From positions 6,959,514-7,023,513 of the forward strand of contig NZ_QFRX01000001.1 of assembly GCF_003143935.1 (NCBI RefSeq): a stretch of 64,000 nt of DNA. The letters run 5' to 3'. Below, one piece after another: positions 34,387-42,407 of the stretch; position 1 is the stretch's first letter; each line of letters begins with the position of its first letter. A model generated the notes under the pieces. The model was not told where the DNA came from, made no database searches, and worked only from the letters and a program-made list of their open reading frames with translations. The DNA comes from Streptomyces sp. Act143 (GTDB lineage: Bacteria > Actinomycetota > Actinomycetes > Streptomycetales > Streptomycetaceae). The translations under genes were made by a program, and so were the position numbers.

Positions 34387-35631
34387 ATGCCCGCAGTCGC
34401 CATCCCCGGTTCCAAGTCCATCACCGCCCGCGCCCTGTTCCTGGCGGCGGCGGCCGACGGTGTCACCACGCTCGTACGGCCCCTCCGCTCGGACGACACG
34501 GAGGGCTTCGCCGAGGGGCTGACCCGGCTCGGCTACCGCGTCGGCCGCACCCCGGACACCTGGCAGGTCGACGGCCGCCCCGAGGGCCCCGCGGTGCCGG
34601 AGGCCGACGTCTACTGCCGGGACGGCGCGACGACCGCCCGCTTCCTGCCGACGCTGGCCGCGGCGGGCCACGGCACGTTCCGCTTCGACGCCTCGGAGCA
34701 GATGCGCCGCCGCCCGCTCCTGCCGCTCTCCCGCGCCCTGCGCGACCTGGGCGTGGACCTGCGGCACGAGCAGGCCGAGGGCCACCACCCGCTGACCGTC
34801 CGGGCGGCCGGCGTCGAGGGCGGCGAGGTGGTGCTGGACGCGGGCCAGTCGTCCCAGTACCTGACGGCGCTGCTCCTGCTGGGCCCGCTGACCCGCACGG
34901 GCCTGCGCATCCGGGTCACCGACCTGGTCTCCGTGCCGTACGTGGAGATCACGATCGCGATGATGCGGGCGTTCGGGGTCGAGGTGACCCGGGAGGGGAA
35001 CGTCTTCGCCGTCCCGCCGGGCGGCTACCGCGCCACCACCTACGCCATCGAACCCGACGCCTCCACGGCGAGCTACTTCTTCGCCGCCGCGGCCGTCACC
35101 CCGGGCGCCGAGGTCACCGTCCCCGGCCTCGGGACGGGTGCGCTCCAAGGGGACCTCGGCTTCGTGGACGTACTGCGCCGGATGGGCGCGGACGTGTCGG
35201 TGACGCCGGCGGGCACGACGGTCCGCGGCACGGGCGAGCTGCGCGGTCTCACGGTCAACATGCGGGACATCTCGGACACGATGCCGACGCTCGCGGCCAT
35301 CGCCCCCTTCGCCGACGGCCCCGTCCGCATCGAGGACGTGGCGAACACGCGCGTCAAGGAGTGCGACCGCCTGGAGGCCTGCGCGGAGAACCTGCGGCGG
35401 CTGGGGGTGCCGGTGGCGGTCGGCCCCGACTGGATCGAGATCCGGCCGGGCGCCGGTGCCGGTGAAGGCGCGGAGATCAAGACGTACGGCGACCACCGCA
35501 TCGTCATGTCCTTCGCGGTCACCGGCCTGCGGGTGCCCGGTATCTCGTTCGACGACCCCGGCTGCGTCCGCAAGACTTTCCCCGGTTTCCACGAGGCGTT
35601 CGCCGCATTGCGAAGGGACATCGGGCAGTGA
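34387..35631 (+). CDS. aroA: 3-phosphoshikimate 1-carboxyvinyltransferase paralogue (EPSP synthase)
   Basis: 414 residues of the two-domain EPSP synthase fold, joining shikimate-3-phosphate and PEP. Key residues by comparison with E. coli: GSKSITAR (Lys10, Ser11, Arg15), SSQYLTALLL (sugar-phosphate contacts), SVPYVEIT, an Asp in ISDTMPTLA, RVKECDRL, YGDHRIVMSF and a Lys in GCVRKTFPG, all present. The PEP loop usually read as NAGTAMR is CRDGATTARF here, so the Asn and the following Gly appear changed. With an exporter and an acetyltransferase in the operon and no other shikimate gene, it may be a specialised copy rather than the housekeeping one. Confidence 0.88.
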   Translation: MPAVAIPGSKSITARALFLAAAADGVTTLVRPLRSDDTEGFAEGLTRLGYRVGRTPDTWQVDGRPEGPAVPEADVYCRDGATTARFLPTLAAAGHGTFRFDASEQMRRRPLLPLSRALRDLGVDLRHEQAEGHHPLTVRAAGVEGGEVVLDAGQSSQYLTALLLLGPLTRTGLRIRVTDLVSVPYVEITIAMMRAFGVEVTREGNVFAVPPGGYRATTYAIEPDASTASYFFAAAAVTPGAEVTVPGLGTGALQGDLGFVDVLRRMGADVSVTPAGTTVRGTGELRGLTVNMRDISDTMPTLAAIAPFADGPVRIEDVANTRVKECDRLEACAENLRRLGVPVAVGPDWIEIRPGAGAGEGAEIKTYGDHRIVMSFAVTGLRVPGISFDDPGCVRKTFPGFHEAFAALRRDIGQ

Positions 35632-36275
35632 GTTTCAAGCTGGAGGGGCCCCTCCTGGAGGGCGCACTGGTGCGCCTGGAGCCGCTGGAGCGCCGGCACG
35701 CGCCCGGTCTCGCGGCGGCGGCCGAGGAGGACCGGGAGACCTACGCGTACACGTGGGTGCCGCGGGCCGACGAGGTCCCCGGATACATCGACGCCCAGCT
35801 CGGCCGGGCCGCGGACGGCAAGCTCGCGCCGTACGCCCAGATCGCCAGGGCGACCGGCCGGGTCGTCGGCACCACGTCCTACTGGGAGCCGCGCAGCTGG
35901 CTCTCGGAGGACCGCCTCGACGCCATCGAGATCGGCTTCAGCTGGCTGGCGCGCTCCGCGCAGGGCACGGGCGTGAACGCCGAGTCCAAGTACCTGCTCC
36001 TCCGGCACGCCTTCGAGACGTGGGGCGTCTCACGGGTGGACCTGAAGACGGACGCCCGCAACGCCCGTTCCCGTGCGGCGATCGAGAGCGTCGGCGCCCG
36101 CTTCGAGGGCGTCCTGCGCAACTGGTCGCGCTCCTGGGCACCGGGGGAGGACGGGCGGCTGCGGGACTCCGCGATCTTCTCCATCACGGCGGAGGAATGG
36201 CCGCGGGTGCGGGGGCGGCTGGCGGAGCGGGTGGCGGCGCGAGCGGCCCGGTCCACGGCCCGCCGGGCAGGCTGA
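35628..36275 (+). CDS. GNAT family N-acetyltransferase (RimJ/RimL type)
   Basis: 215 residues beginning at GTG 35628, which overlaps the aroA-like stop as GTGA. RimJ/RimL-like GNAT features are an N-terminal VRLEPLERRHAPGLAAAAEED, the strand and loop GFSWLARSAQGTGVNAESKYLL (acetyl-CoA binding region) and the C-terminal RVDLKTDARNARSRAAIESVGARFEG. It would transfer an acetyl group from acetyl-CoA to an amine. The target is unknown. Confidence 0.87.
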   Translation: MSFKLEGPLLEGALVRLEPLERRHAPGLAAAAEEDRETYAYTWVPRADEVPGYIDAQLGRAADGKLAPYAQIARATGRVVGTTSYWEPRSWLSEDRLDAIEIGFSWLARSAQGTGVNAESKYLLLRHAFETWGVSRVDLKTDARNARSRAAIESVGARFEGVLRNWSRSWAPGEDGRLRDSAIFSITAEEWPRVRGRLAERVAARAARSTARRAG

Positions 36276-36310
36276 GCCCGGTCCGGCTCAACGGCCCGGG
36301 CCCGGCCGGC

Positions 36311-37264
36311 TCACCTGTCCGGGCCGAGCCTGGCCAACTCCGCCGCCGTGCGCCGCAGTTCCTCGCGTGCGGTGGACAGGACCGGGTCCTGTTCCGAACC
36401 CGTTCGTACGGCCGCGAAGACGTTGCGGGACGGCTGTTCGCCCTCGATGCCCACCACCCCCAGTCGGCGGCCCTCGTACAACGGCCGTACCAGGCGCGGG
36501 ATCAGCGCCACCCCCGCCCCCGCCTCGACCAGCGCCGCCACCGCCGCCCAGTCGTTCACCGCGTGCCGGATGTCGGGGGTGAAGCCGGCCGCCGCGCACA
36601 CCGAACGCGCCACCGCCCCCACGCAGCTGCGCGGATGCCCCACGATCCAGGGGTCGACGGCCAGCTCCCGCAGCGGCACCCGCCCGGAGCGCCCCGCCAG
36701 CCGGTGCCCGGCCGGCACCACCAGGTCCATGACGTCCGTGAGCAGGTCGATCCGGCTGTAACGGCGGTCGGTGTGCGGCGGACCCGCGGCGAAGTCCACC
36801 GCCACCGCGATGTCCACCTGCCCGCCGTCCAGCGCGGTGAACAGGTCCGGCGGCTCGGCCTCGACGACATCGACCCGGACGTGCGGCAGCCGCGCACCCA
36901 GCCCCCGCAGGGCCGCCGGCAGCAGCCCCAGGATGCCGCTGGAGAAGCAGCCCACGGTCAGCGATCCGCGCCCGCCCTGTCCATAGGCCGCCAAGTCGGC
37001 GCGGGCCCGCTCCAGTTGGGCGGCGATCAGATCGGCGTGGGCGAGGAGGACACGGGCCTGTCCGGTGAGCCGTACGCCCCGGCCGTCCCGTTCGGTGAGG
37101 GGCGCGCCCACCTCCCGGGCCAGCGCGGCGATCTGCTGGGAGACCGCGGACGGGGTGAGGTGCAGGGCCTCGGCCGTCCGCGCGAGACTGCCCCGGCGCT
37201 GCACCTCGCGCAGGACGGTCAGGCGGCGCAGATCGATGGTGAAGGCGTCGCTTACCTGTTCCAT
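36311..37264 (-). CDS. LysR family transcriptional regulator
   Basis: 317 residues with the helix-turn-helix at about 10-70 (LTVLREVQRRGSLARTAEALHLTPSAVSQQIAAL) and a sensor domain to about 305. It is divergent from a small alpha/beta hydrolase gene across 51 bp that contains a palindrome, so that hydrolase is the likely target. It is similar in layout to the LysR at 32461-33378 but clearly a different protein. Confidence 0.9.
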   Translation of the reverse strand: MEQVSDAFTIDLRRLTVLREVQRRGSLARTAEALHLTPSAVSQQIAALAREVGAPLTERDGRGVRLTGQARVLLAHADLIAAQLERARADLAAYGQGGRGSLTVGCFSSGILGLLPAALRGLGARLPHVRVDVVEAEPPDLFTALDGGQVDIAVAVDFAAGPPHTDRRYSRIDLLTDVMDLVVPAGHRLAGRSGRVPLRELAVDPWIVGHPRSCVGAVARSVCAAAGFTPDIRHAVNDWAAVAALVEAGAGVALIPRLVRPLYEGRRLGVVGIEGEQPSRNVFAAVRTGSEQDPVLSTAREELRRTAAELARLGPDR

Positions 37265-37294
37265 CGAGAAAGATTAACTGGACCGAGCGGACGG

Positions 37295-37310
37295 CGATCG
37301 GAAACGATCG
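37295..37310. promoter_or_regulatory. palindrome in LysR/hydrolase divergent promoter
   Basis: CGATCG-GAAA-CGATCG is an inverted repeat with 6-bp arms and a 4-bp centre, 6 bp before the hydrolase start. It is a likely LysR-controlled operator. Confidence 0.5.
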
Positions 37311-37315
37311 GCACC

Positions 37316-37888
37316 ATGACCGCCTACCTCATCCTCCACGGCTGGCAGAACCACCGCCCCGCGGACCACTGGCAGCACTGGCTCGCCGACCGGCTGACCG
37401 AGCTTGGCCACCAGGTGACCTATCCGCAGCTGCCGGACCCGGACGACCCGGAGCTGGAGGTGTGGCTGACCGAGCTGACCCGGTACCTGTCGGAGGGCCC
37501 GGACGTCGTCCTCGCCCACAGCGCCTCCGCCGTGCTGTGGCTGCACGCCGCGGCGCGGGGGCTGGTGAAGCCCGGTGACGCGGAGCGTGTGCTGCTGGTC
37601 GCCCCGCCCTCCCCGGCCGTCCTCGCCCGGTACCCCGAGGTCGCCGGATTCGCCCCGCCCGCCCTGGACTTCGCCCTGCCCGGCCCCACCCGTCTGGTCG
37701 CCGGTGACGACGACCCGTACTGCCCGGAGGGGGCACGCGCGGCGTACGGCGAGCCGCTCGGCATCCGCACCGACCTCCTGCCCGGCGCCGCCCACCTCGA
37801 CCTGGACGCCGGTTACGGTTCCTGGCCCGCCGTACTGGACTGGTGCCTCGACCCGGAGGCCGAGTTCAGGGTCCGGCAGGTGCCGTAG
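37316..37888 (+). CDS. RBBP9/YdeN family alpha/beta hydrolase
   Basis: 190 residues from ATG 37316. The N-terminal YLILHGWQNHRPADHWQHWLA is typical of the RBBP9-like serine hydrolase family. The nucleophile elbow reads VVLAHSASAVL, so the usual GHSxG is AHSAS. Asp in GDDDPYCPE and His in GAAHLD complete the triad. The substrate is unknown. Its last 23 bp overlap the end of the convergent MFS gene. Confidence 0.85.
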   Translation: MTAYLILHGWQNHRPADHWQHWLADRLTELGHQVTYPQLPDPDDPELEVWLTELTRYLSEGPDVVLAHSASAVLWLHAAARGLVKPGDAERVLLVAPPSPAVLARYPEVAGFAPPALDFALPGPTRLVAGDDDPYCPEGARAAYGEPLGIRTDLLPGAAHLDLDAGYGSWPAVLDWCLDPEAEFRVRQVP

Positions 37889-39131
37889 CCGGGGGCTCCC
37901 CGGGGCCCGCGGCACCGGCCCCGCGCAGCTCCGGCGTGGAGACGCCGACCGCCGTCACCGCCGCCAGGCACATCAGCCCCCCGGCGATCAGCGCGGTCGC
38001 CCCCGAGCTCCAGCCCGCGACCAGGCCGCCGCGCAGGCTGCCCAGGTGCGGGCCCGCCTGGCCGACGACCGTCTCGGCCGCCGTGACGCGGCCCAGCAGC
38101 GCGTCGGGGGTGAGGGTCTGGACGATGGTCGTCCGGGAGAGGACGGCGAGGGCGTCCGCCGCTCCGGCCAGCGCGAGCAGGCCGAGGCCCGCCCAGGCGC
38201 TGGTCGTCAGACCGAAGAGGAAGAGGCCCGCGCCCCAGCCGGCGGACGCGCACAGCATCACCGGGCCGGGACGGGCCAGCCGGGTCACCGGACCGGAGAA
38301 GGCGGTCGCGGCGACTCCGCCCACCGCCAGTGCGGACAGGAACAGGCCGAGGGTGCGGGGGTCGCCGCCGAAGCGCTCCTCGTTGACCAGCGGGAAGAGG
38401 CTGGTCGGCATGGCCAGCACGGTGGCCGCGAGGTCGGTGAGCAGGGCGCCGCGCACCACGCGGTGGCCGACCAGGAAACGCAGGCCGTCGAGGACCCCGT
38501 CGACCCCGGGGCGGGACTTGTCGCCCTCGGGCGGCAGCGCGGGCAGCCCGAAGGCGCCGTAGAAGGACAGCGCGAAACTCAGGGCGTCCAGGAGATAGCA
38601 GACGCCGATGCCCCACCAGCCGAGGACGACACCGGCGACGGCCGGGCCGACCAGCATCATCGCCTGCCCGGTGACCTGCTGGAGGGCGAGGCCGGCGGCC
38701 ACCTGGTCCTTGGGCAGCAGCCGCGGTACGAACACCCCCGCCGCGGGGGCGCCGAGCGCGGCGAAGGACGTCTGGGCCGCGACCAGGACGAGGACCACGG
38801 CCACCGGAGCGTGTCCGGCGAAGCCCTGCACGGCCAGCAGCAGGGAGCAGACCGCCGAGCCGACGGTGCCGGTGAGATACAGCCGGCGGCGGTCGACGCG
38901 GTCGGCCCAGGCGCCCGCGAACAGACTGACGCCGACCATCGGCACCGCCTGCGCGACACCGACCGCGCCGCTCCAGAACGCGCTGCCCGTCATGTCCCAG
39001 ACCTGGTACATGACGGTGACCATGGTCATGAAGCTGCCGAGCGTGGACACCGTGCGCCCGAACAGCAGCCGCCGGAAGACGGGGGAGGTGCGCAGCGGCC
39101 GTACGTCGAGCAGCGCGTCGGACAGGCTCAT
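37866..39131 (-). CDS. MFS transporter
   Basis: 421 residues with about 12 membrane helices. The first cytoplasmic loop holds the MFS motif A-like GAWADRVDRRRLYL. The DHA3/macrolide-efflux type is suggested by the N-terminal RTSPVFRRLLFGRTVSTLG and by LPKDQVAAGLALQQVTGQAMMLVGPA. It probably exports a hydrophobic compound. Ending inside the convergent hydrolase gene, it has no room for a terminator between them. Confidence 0.88.
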   Translation of the reverse strand: MSLSDALLDVRPLRTSPVFRRLLFGRTVSTLGSFMTMVTVMYQVWDMTGSAFWSGAVGVAQAVPMVGVSLFAGAWADRVDRRRLYLTGTVGSAVCSLLLAVQGFAGHAPVAVVLVLVAAQTSFAALGAPAAGVFVPRLLPKDQVAAGLALQQVTGQAMMLVGPAVAGVVLGWWGIGVCYLLDALSFALSFYGAFGLPALPPEGDKSRPGVDGVLDGLRFLVGHRVVRGALLTDLAATVLAMPTSLFPLVNEERFGGDPRTLGLFLSALAVGGVAATAFSGPVTRLARPGPVMLCASAGWGAGLFLFGLTTSAWAGLGLLALAGAADALAVLSRTTIVQTLTPDALLGRVTAAETVVGQAGPHLGSLRGGLVAGWSSGATALIAGGLMCLAAVTAVGVSTPELRGAGAAGPGEPPATAPAGP

Positions 39132-39210
39132 GAGAGCCGGAGCGGAGGCAGGGTGGGCTGATGCACCCCGGGACGTTAACCGGCCGCCGCCGCCCGGGCC
39201 ACCTGATTAT

Positions 39211-40011
39211 TCACGCGCTGTCGTTCAGGAGGCGCGCCAGATGCTCGCGGCCCCGGCCGAGCAGCCCCGGAAGCGGCGCGGCCTCCTCGTACCACCGCTT
39301 CTCGTACTCCCAGCACAGCCACCCGTCCCAGCCGTGCCGGGAGAGGACCTCGACGCACTCGGCGAGCGGCAGCACTCCGGCGCCGAGCCGCAGCGGGGTG
39401 GTGTCCTCGGCCGAGGCGATGTCCTTGACCTGGACGTACCCGAGGTAGGGGGAGAGCGCCGCGTAGGTCTCGCCGGGCTGTTCGCCGCCGAGCCAGGTGT
39501 GCATGACGTCCCAGAGCGAACCGACGTTGCGATGGCCGACCAGCCCGAGCACGCGGATCGCGTCGGCGCCGGTGCGGTGCGAGTCGTGCGTCTCCAGCAG
39601 AATCCGTACGCCGAGATCGGCGGCGTACTCCGCGGCGGTACCGAGCCGCCGGGCGGCGGTGGCGTCGGCCTCGGCACGGGACTGCTCCGGGCTCGCGCCG
39701 GGGAAGACGCGGATGTACGGGGCGCCGAGGTCACGGGCGAGATCGAGCAGCGCACGCAGTTCGTCGATCACGGCCTCGTCGTCCCCGGGCGCGGCGACCC
39801 GCGCATACCCGGCCACCCCCAGGATCTCCACCCCGGCGGCCTTGAACTCGCCCACGACATCGGCCCGTTGCTCCGTCCCGATCCCGGGGTGCACGGGCTC
39901 CTCGGGATGCGCGCGCAGCTCGACGCCGTGATATCCGTGCGCGGCGGCCAGCCGCAGCACCTCGGGGACGGGGAGACCGGGGACGCCGAGGGTGGAGAAC
40001 GCGAGTTTCAT
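39211..40011 (-). CDS. sugar phosphate isomerase/epimerase family (TIM barrel)
   Basis: 266 residues of the xylose isomerase-like AP endonuclease 2 fold. Metal-ligand positions are suggested by GVEL at the end of strand 2, ETHDSH, WDVMHTW, the conserved VQVKDI and WEYEKRW near the end. It acts on an unknown sugar or inositol derivative. It lies 18 bp after the MarR-GNAT gene on the same strand, so the two are probably co-transcribed. Confidence 0.85.
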   Translation of the reverse strand: MKLAFSTLGVPGLPVPEVLRLAAAHGYHGVELRAHPEEPVHPGIGTEQRADVVGEFKAAGVEILGVAGYARVAAPGDDEAVIDELRALLDLARDLGAPYIRVFPGASPEQSRAEADATAARRLGTAAEYAADLGVRILLETHDSHRTGADAIRVLGLVGHRNVGSLWDVMHTWLGGEQPGETYAALSPYLGYVQVKDIASAEDTTPLRLGAGVLPLAECVEVLSRHGWDGWLCWEYEKRWYEEAAPLPGLLGRGREHLARLLNDSA

Positions 40012-40029
40012 GCTTGGGGACTCTACGCG

Positions 40030-40962
40030 TCACTCCCGGGTGCCGTGCAGGTCCAGGCGCCAGTCCTGGCCGACCAGATCCTTGCCGAAGGAGCGGTGCG
40101 GCTTCTCGGCGAGGAGGACGAAGCCGTGGCGCTGATAGATGTGGCGGGCGGAGGCGAGGATGTCGTTGGTCCACAGCACCAGGTCCCGGTAGCCGACCTC
40201 GCGGGCGAAGTCGACGACGGCCGTGACCAGGCGGTCGCCGATACCGAGGCCGCGGGCGTCCGGCTCGACCAGCAGCAGCCGCAGCCGGGCGGTGGCGGGC
40301 GCCTCGTCGCGCACGCACATCACGCATCCCACCGGCCGCCCGTCCAGCTCGGCGATCCACACCCGCTCCAGATGCGGATCGTGATCCTCCGCGAAGTCGG
40401 CGACGATCCGCGCCACCAGCCCCTCGTAGTCGGCGTTCCAGCCGTGCTCCGCGGTGTAGAGCGCGGCGTTGCGCTGCACGATCCAGCCCAGGTCGCCGGG
40501 TCCAGGCTCGCGCAGCAGCACGTCCTCGCGGCGGGGCGGCCGCCCCTCGGAGAGGAGGTCGCGGACGGTCCGCATGGCCTCCGCGAGCCGGGGCCGCTCG
40601 GCGGCGGGCACGGTGGCGAGCAGCGCGCCCACCGATTCGTCCGCCCGCTCGGCGAGCAGCGCGGCGGTCTCCCGGCCGCGCGCGGTGAGCGTGACGCGCC
40701 GCCGCCGCGGGTCCCGGCGCGAGGCCGACCGCTCGATCAGGCCGTCGTCCTCGAACTTGTTGAGGATGCGGCTCAAATAACCCGCGTCCAGGGAGAGTTC
40801 GGTCCGCAGATCGGCCGCGTCGGTGCGCGGGGAGTGCGCCAGCTCGTACAGGACGCGGGACTCGGTGAGGGTGAACGGGGCGTAGAGGTGTCGGCTGTAG
40901 TCGAGGGCGCCGATGACGTTGGTGTAGAAGCGGTTGAAGGCGCGGATGTCCTGGACGGTCAT
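40030..40962 (-). CDS. MarR-GNAT fusion: regulator with acetyltransferase domain
   Basis: 310 residues. The MarR winged helix domain (about 1-140; YELAHSPRTDAADLRTELSLDAGYLSRILNKFEDDGL, split here only as a landmark) is fused to a GNAT domain (about 150-305) with the acetyl-CoA loop VEPDARGLGIGDRLV. Such fusions are common in actinomycetes; the catalytic domain may act as a sensor or an enzyme. An 11-bp palindrome lies 35 bp upstream of the start, suggesting autoregulation. Confidence 0.9.
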   Translation of the reverse strand: MTVQDIRAFNRFYTNVIGALDYSRHLYAPFTLTESRVLYELAHSPRTDAADLRTELSLDAGYLSRILNKFEDDGLIERSASRRDPRRRRVTLTARGRETAALLAERADESVGALLATVPAAERPRLAEAMRTVRDLLSEGRPPRREDVLLREPGPGDLGWIVQRNAALYTAEHGWNADYEGLVARIVADFAEDHDPHLERVWIAELDGRPVGCVMCVRDEAPATARLRLLLVEPDARGLGIGDRLVTAVVDFAREVGYRDLVLWTNDILASARHIYQRHGFVLLAEKPHRSFGKDLVGQDWRLDLHGTRE

Positions 40963-40996
40963 GGCGGTCGGCCCCCGGGTGGCTGGCGCGGATCGT

Positions 40997-41007
40997 TGAC
41001 TCAGTCA
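40997..41007. promoter_or_regulatory. MarR-type palindrome TGACTCAGTCA
   Basis: TGACTCAGTCA is a perfect palindrome around a central C, flanked as TTGAC...GTCAG, 35 bp upstream of the MarR-GNAT start. It fits the short symmetric sites of MarR proteins. Confidence 0.5.
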
Positions 41008-41104
41008 GAGATGTCGCTGGGTCGAGCGTAGGAGGGCACGTGCCGTCCGTCCAGTCCTCGTGTTGTTCGTCCAGTCCTTCGGCGGGAGGCGGCCGGGGCG
41101 GGGC

Positions 41105-42214
41105 TCACGGCTGCCGGTGCCGTAGCTCGCGGCGGTGCTGCACCAACCGGCCCACGAGCAGGCCCAGGCGTTGCGGGGTGGTGTCGATGCCGGACAGGCG
41201 GTCCAGGACCGTCTCCTGCATCACCGCGCGCACGTCGTCGCCGCTGCACCCGTCGGTGGCATGCGCCATCAGGTCGATCACCGTCTCGTCGAGGTCCACC
41301 TCGTAGCGGCGCCCGAAGTGGCGCACAATCTCCCGGCGGTCGTCCAGGCCAGGCAGGTCGACGCGGAGGAGGCGGAACCGTTGGGCACGCAGCAGGGGCG
41401 GTGGGATCGCCCCGATCCGGGTGGTGAGCGCGACCGCGAGGACCGGGCCGCCCGGTCGCCAGTCACTCAGCTCCACGAGGAACTGGGCCACCACGCCGCT
41501 GCCCGGCGCGTCGGGCGGGCGCGCGCCGACGAGGGTGTCGAACCGGTCGAAGACGAGGACCGCGGGGGCCTTGGCGCGGGCCGCGGCGAAGACCTCGCGC
41601 ACCTTGCGTTCGCTGTCGCCGATGTGCCGGCCCAGCATCTCGGGCCCGGAGACCGCGTGGACGGTGGCGCCGACCGCGTGCGCGACCGCCCGGGCGAACA
41701 GAGACTTCCCGGTGCCGTCCGGGCCGTGGAGAATCAGGCCGCGGGGCAGCAGCTCGTGCCGGATCGCCGCCATCGAGGCGGGCAGCAAATGGTGGTGGGT
41801 GAACAGCGAGAGGGTCCTGCGCAGTTCGGACTTGACCGAGTCGTACCCCGCGATGTCGTCGAACGTGGCACCGGGAGCCTCGAAGGCGATGAGACCGCCG
41901 GCCTCCGAGGCCTCGTCGGCCTCACCGCCGCGGGTGGCCGGGAGGCGGCGCAGCGCGGCCTGTCCCGGGTAGTCCTCGCGTACGGCGGCGAGCAGCGTCT
42001 CCAGCGTGAAGCCGAAGGCTCCGTCCTCGACGGCGCGGCAGGTGTCGTACCACCACGTCAGCCTGGTGCCGCCGGTCTGCGCCACGGGCAGTCGCGTGGT
42101 GTCCGCGCCGAGGGGCTCCAGGAGCAGCCGGGCGGCTGCCTCGTCCGGGTACAGGCGTGCCAGCACGGAGAGGATGCCCTCGTTCCGCAGCAGCAGCGCG
42201 GTGAGCCCACTCAA
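41105..42214 (-). CDS. EAD-type domain fused to AAA+ ATPase
   Basis: 369 residues from TTG 42214 (AGGGG upstream). Residues 1-95 resemble an effector-associated domain: ILSVLARLYPDEAAARLLL, WWYDTCRAVEDGAFG, and LLAAVREDYPGQ. Residues 110-350 form an FtsH/Cdc48-like AAA+ module with Walker A GPDGTGKS (164-171) and an Arg-finger region LLRAQRF. Walker B reads VLVFDRFD (219-226), so Arg224 replaces the catalytic Glu, and ATP hydrolysis may be lost. EADs pair ATPases and other sensors with effectors in bacterial conflict and immunity systems by like-like contacts; no EAD partner is seen nearby. It is divergent from a DMT transporter. Confidence 0.78.
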   Translation of the reverse strand: MSGLTALLLRNEGILSVLARLYPDEAAARLLLEPLGADTTRLPVAQTGGTRLTWWYDTCRAVEDGAFGFTLETLLAAVREDYPGQAALRRLPATRGGEADEASEAGGLIAFEAPGATFDDIAGYDSVKSELRRTLSLFTHHHLLPASMAAIRHELLPRGLILHGPDGTGKSLFARAVAHAVGATVHAVSGPEMLGRHIGDSERKVREVFAAARAKAPAVLVFDRFDTLVGARPPDAPGSGVVAQFLVELSDWRPGGPVLAVALTTRIGAIPPPLLRAQRFRLLRVDLPGLDDRREIVRHFGRRYEVDLDETVIDLMAHATDGCSGDDVRAVMQETVLDRLSGIDTTPQRLGLLVGRLVQHRRELRHRQP

Positions 42215-42323
42215 CCCCCGCCCCTCTCGAACAGGAAGCCAACTGCTGCGCGGATCCTATCCCTTGGCACCGGTCGTGACAGGCCGTGCCGGATCCGCGC
42301 CGCCCGTGAGACCCCCACCGAAA

Positions 42324-42339
42324 GAAACGCTTGCGTTTC
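42324..42339. promoter_or_regulatory. palindrome GAAACGC-TT-GCGTTTC
   Basis: Perfect 7-bp arms around TT, 69 bp before the DMT gene start and 110 bp from the divergent ATPase gene start. Probable operator, distinct in sequence from the second palindrome beside it. Confidence 0.55.
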
Positions 42340-42364
42340 GCTAATGACCTCCGTAGTCTATCGG

Positions 42365-42381
42365 TACGAAACGGTTTCGTA
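42365..42381. promoter_or_regulatory. 17-bp perfect palindrome TACGAAAC-G-GTTTCGTA
   Basis: Perfect 8-bp arms around one G, directly upstream of the AGGAGG ribosome site of the DMT gene. It looks like a TetR-type operator for a membrane exporter, but no TetR gene is adjacent. Confidence 0.65.
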
Positions 42382-42407
42382 TTGATGAGTGCCAGGAGGT
42401 GGGCCCG

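Noticed and set aside
38608..41031. 807-residue plus-strand frame across the MFS, isomerase and MarR-GNAT genes
   Set aside because: Lies antisense to three well-supported genes and has no recognisable domain; a by-product of GC bias.
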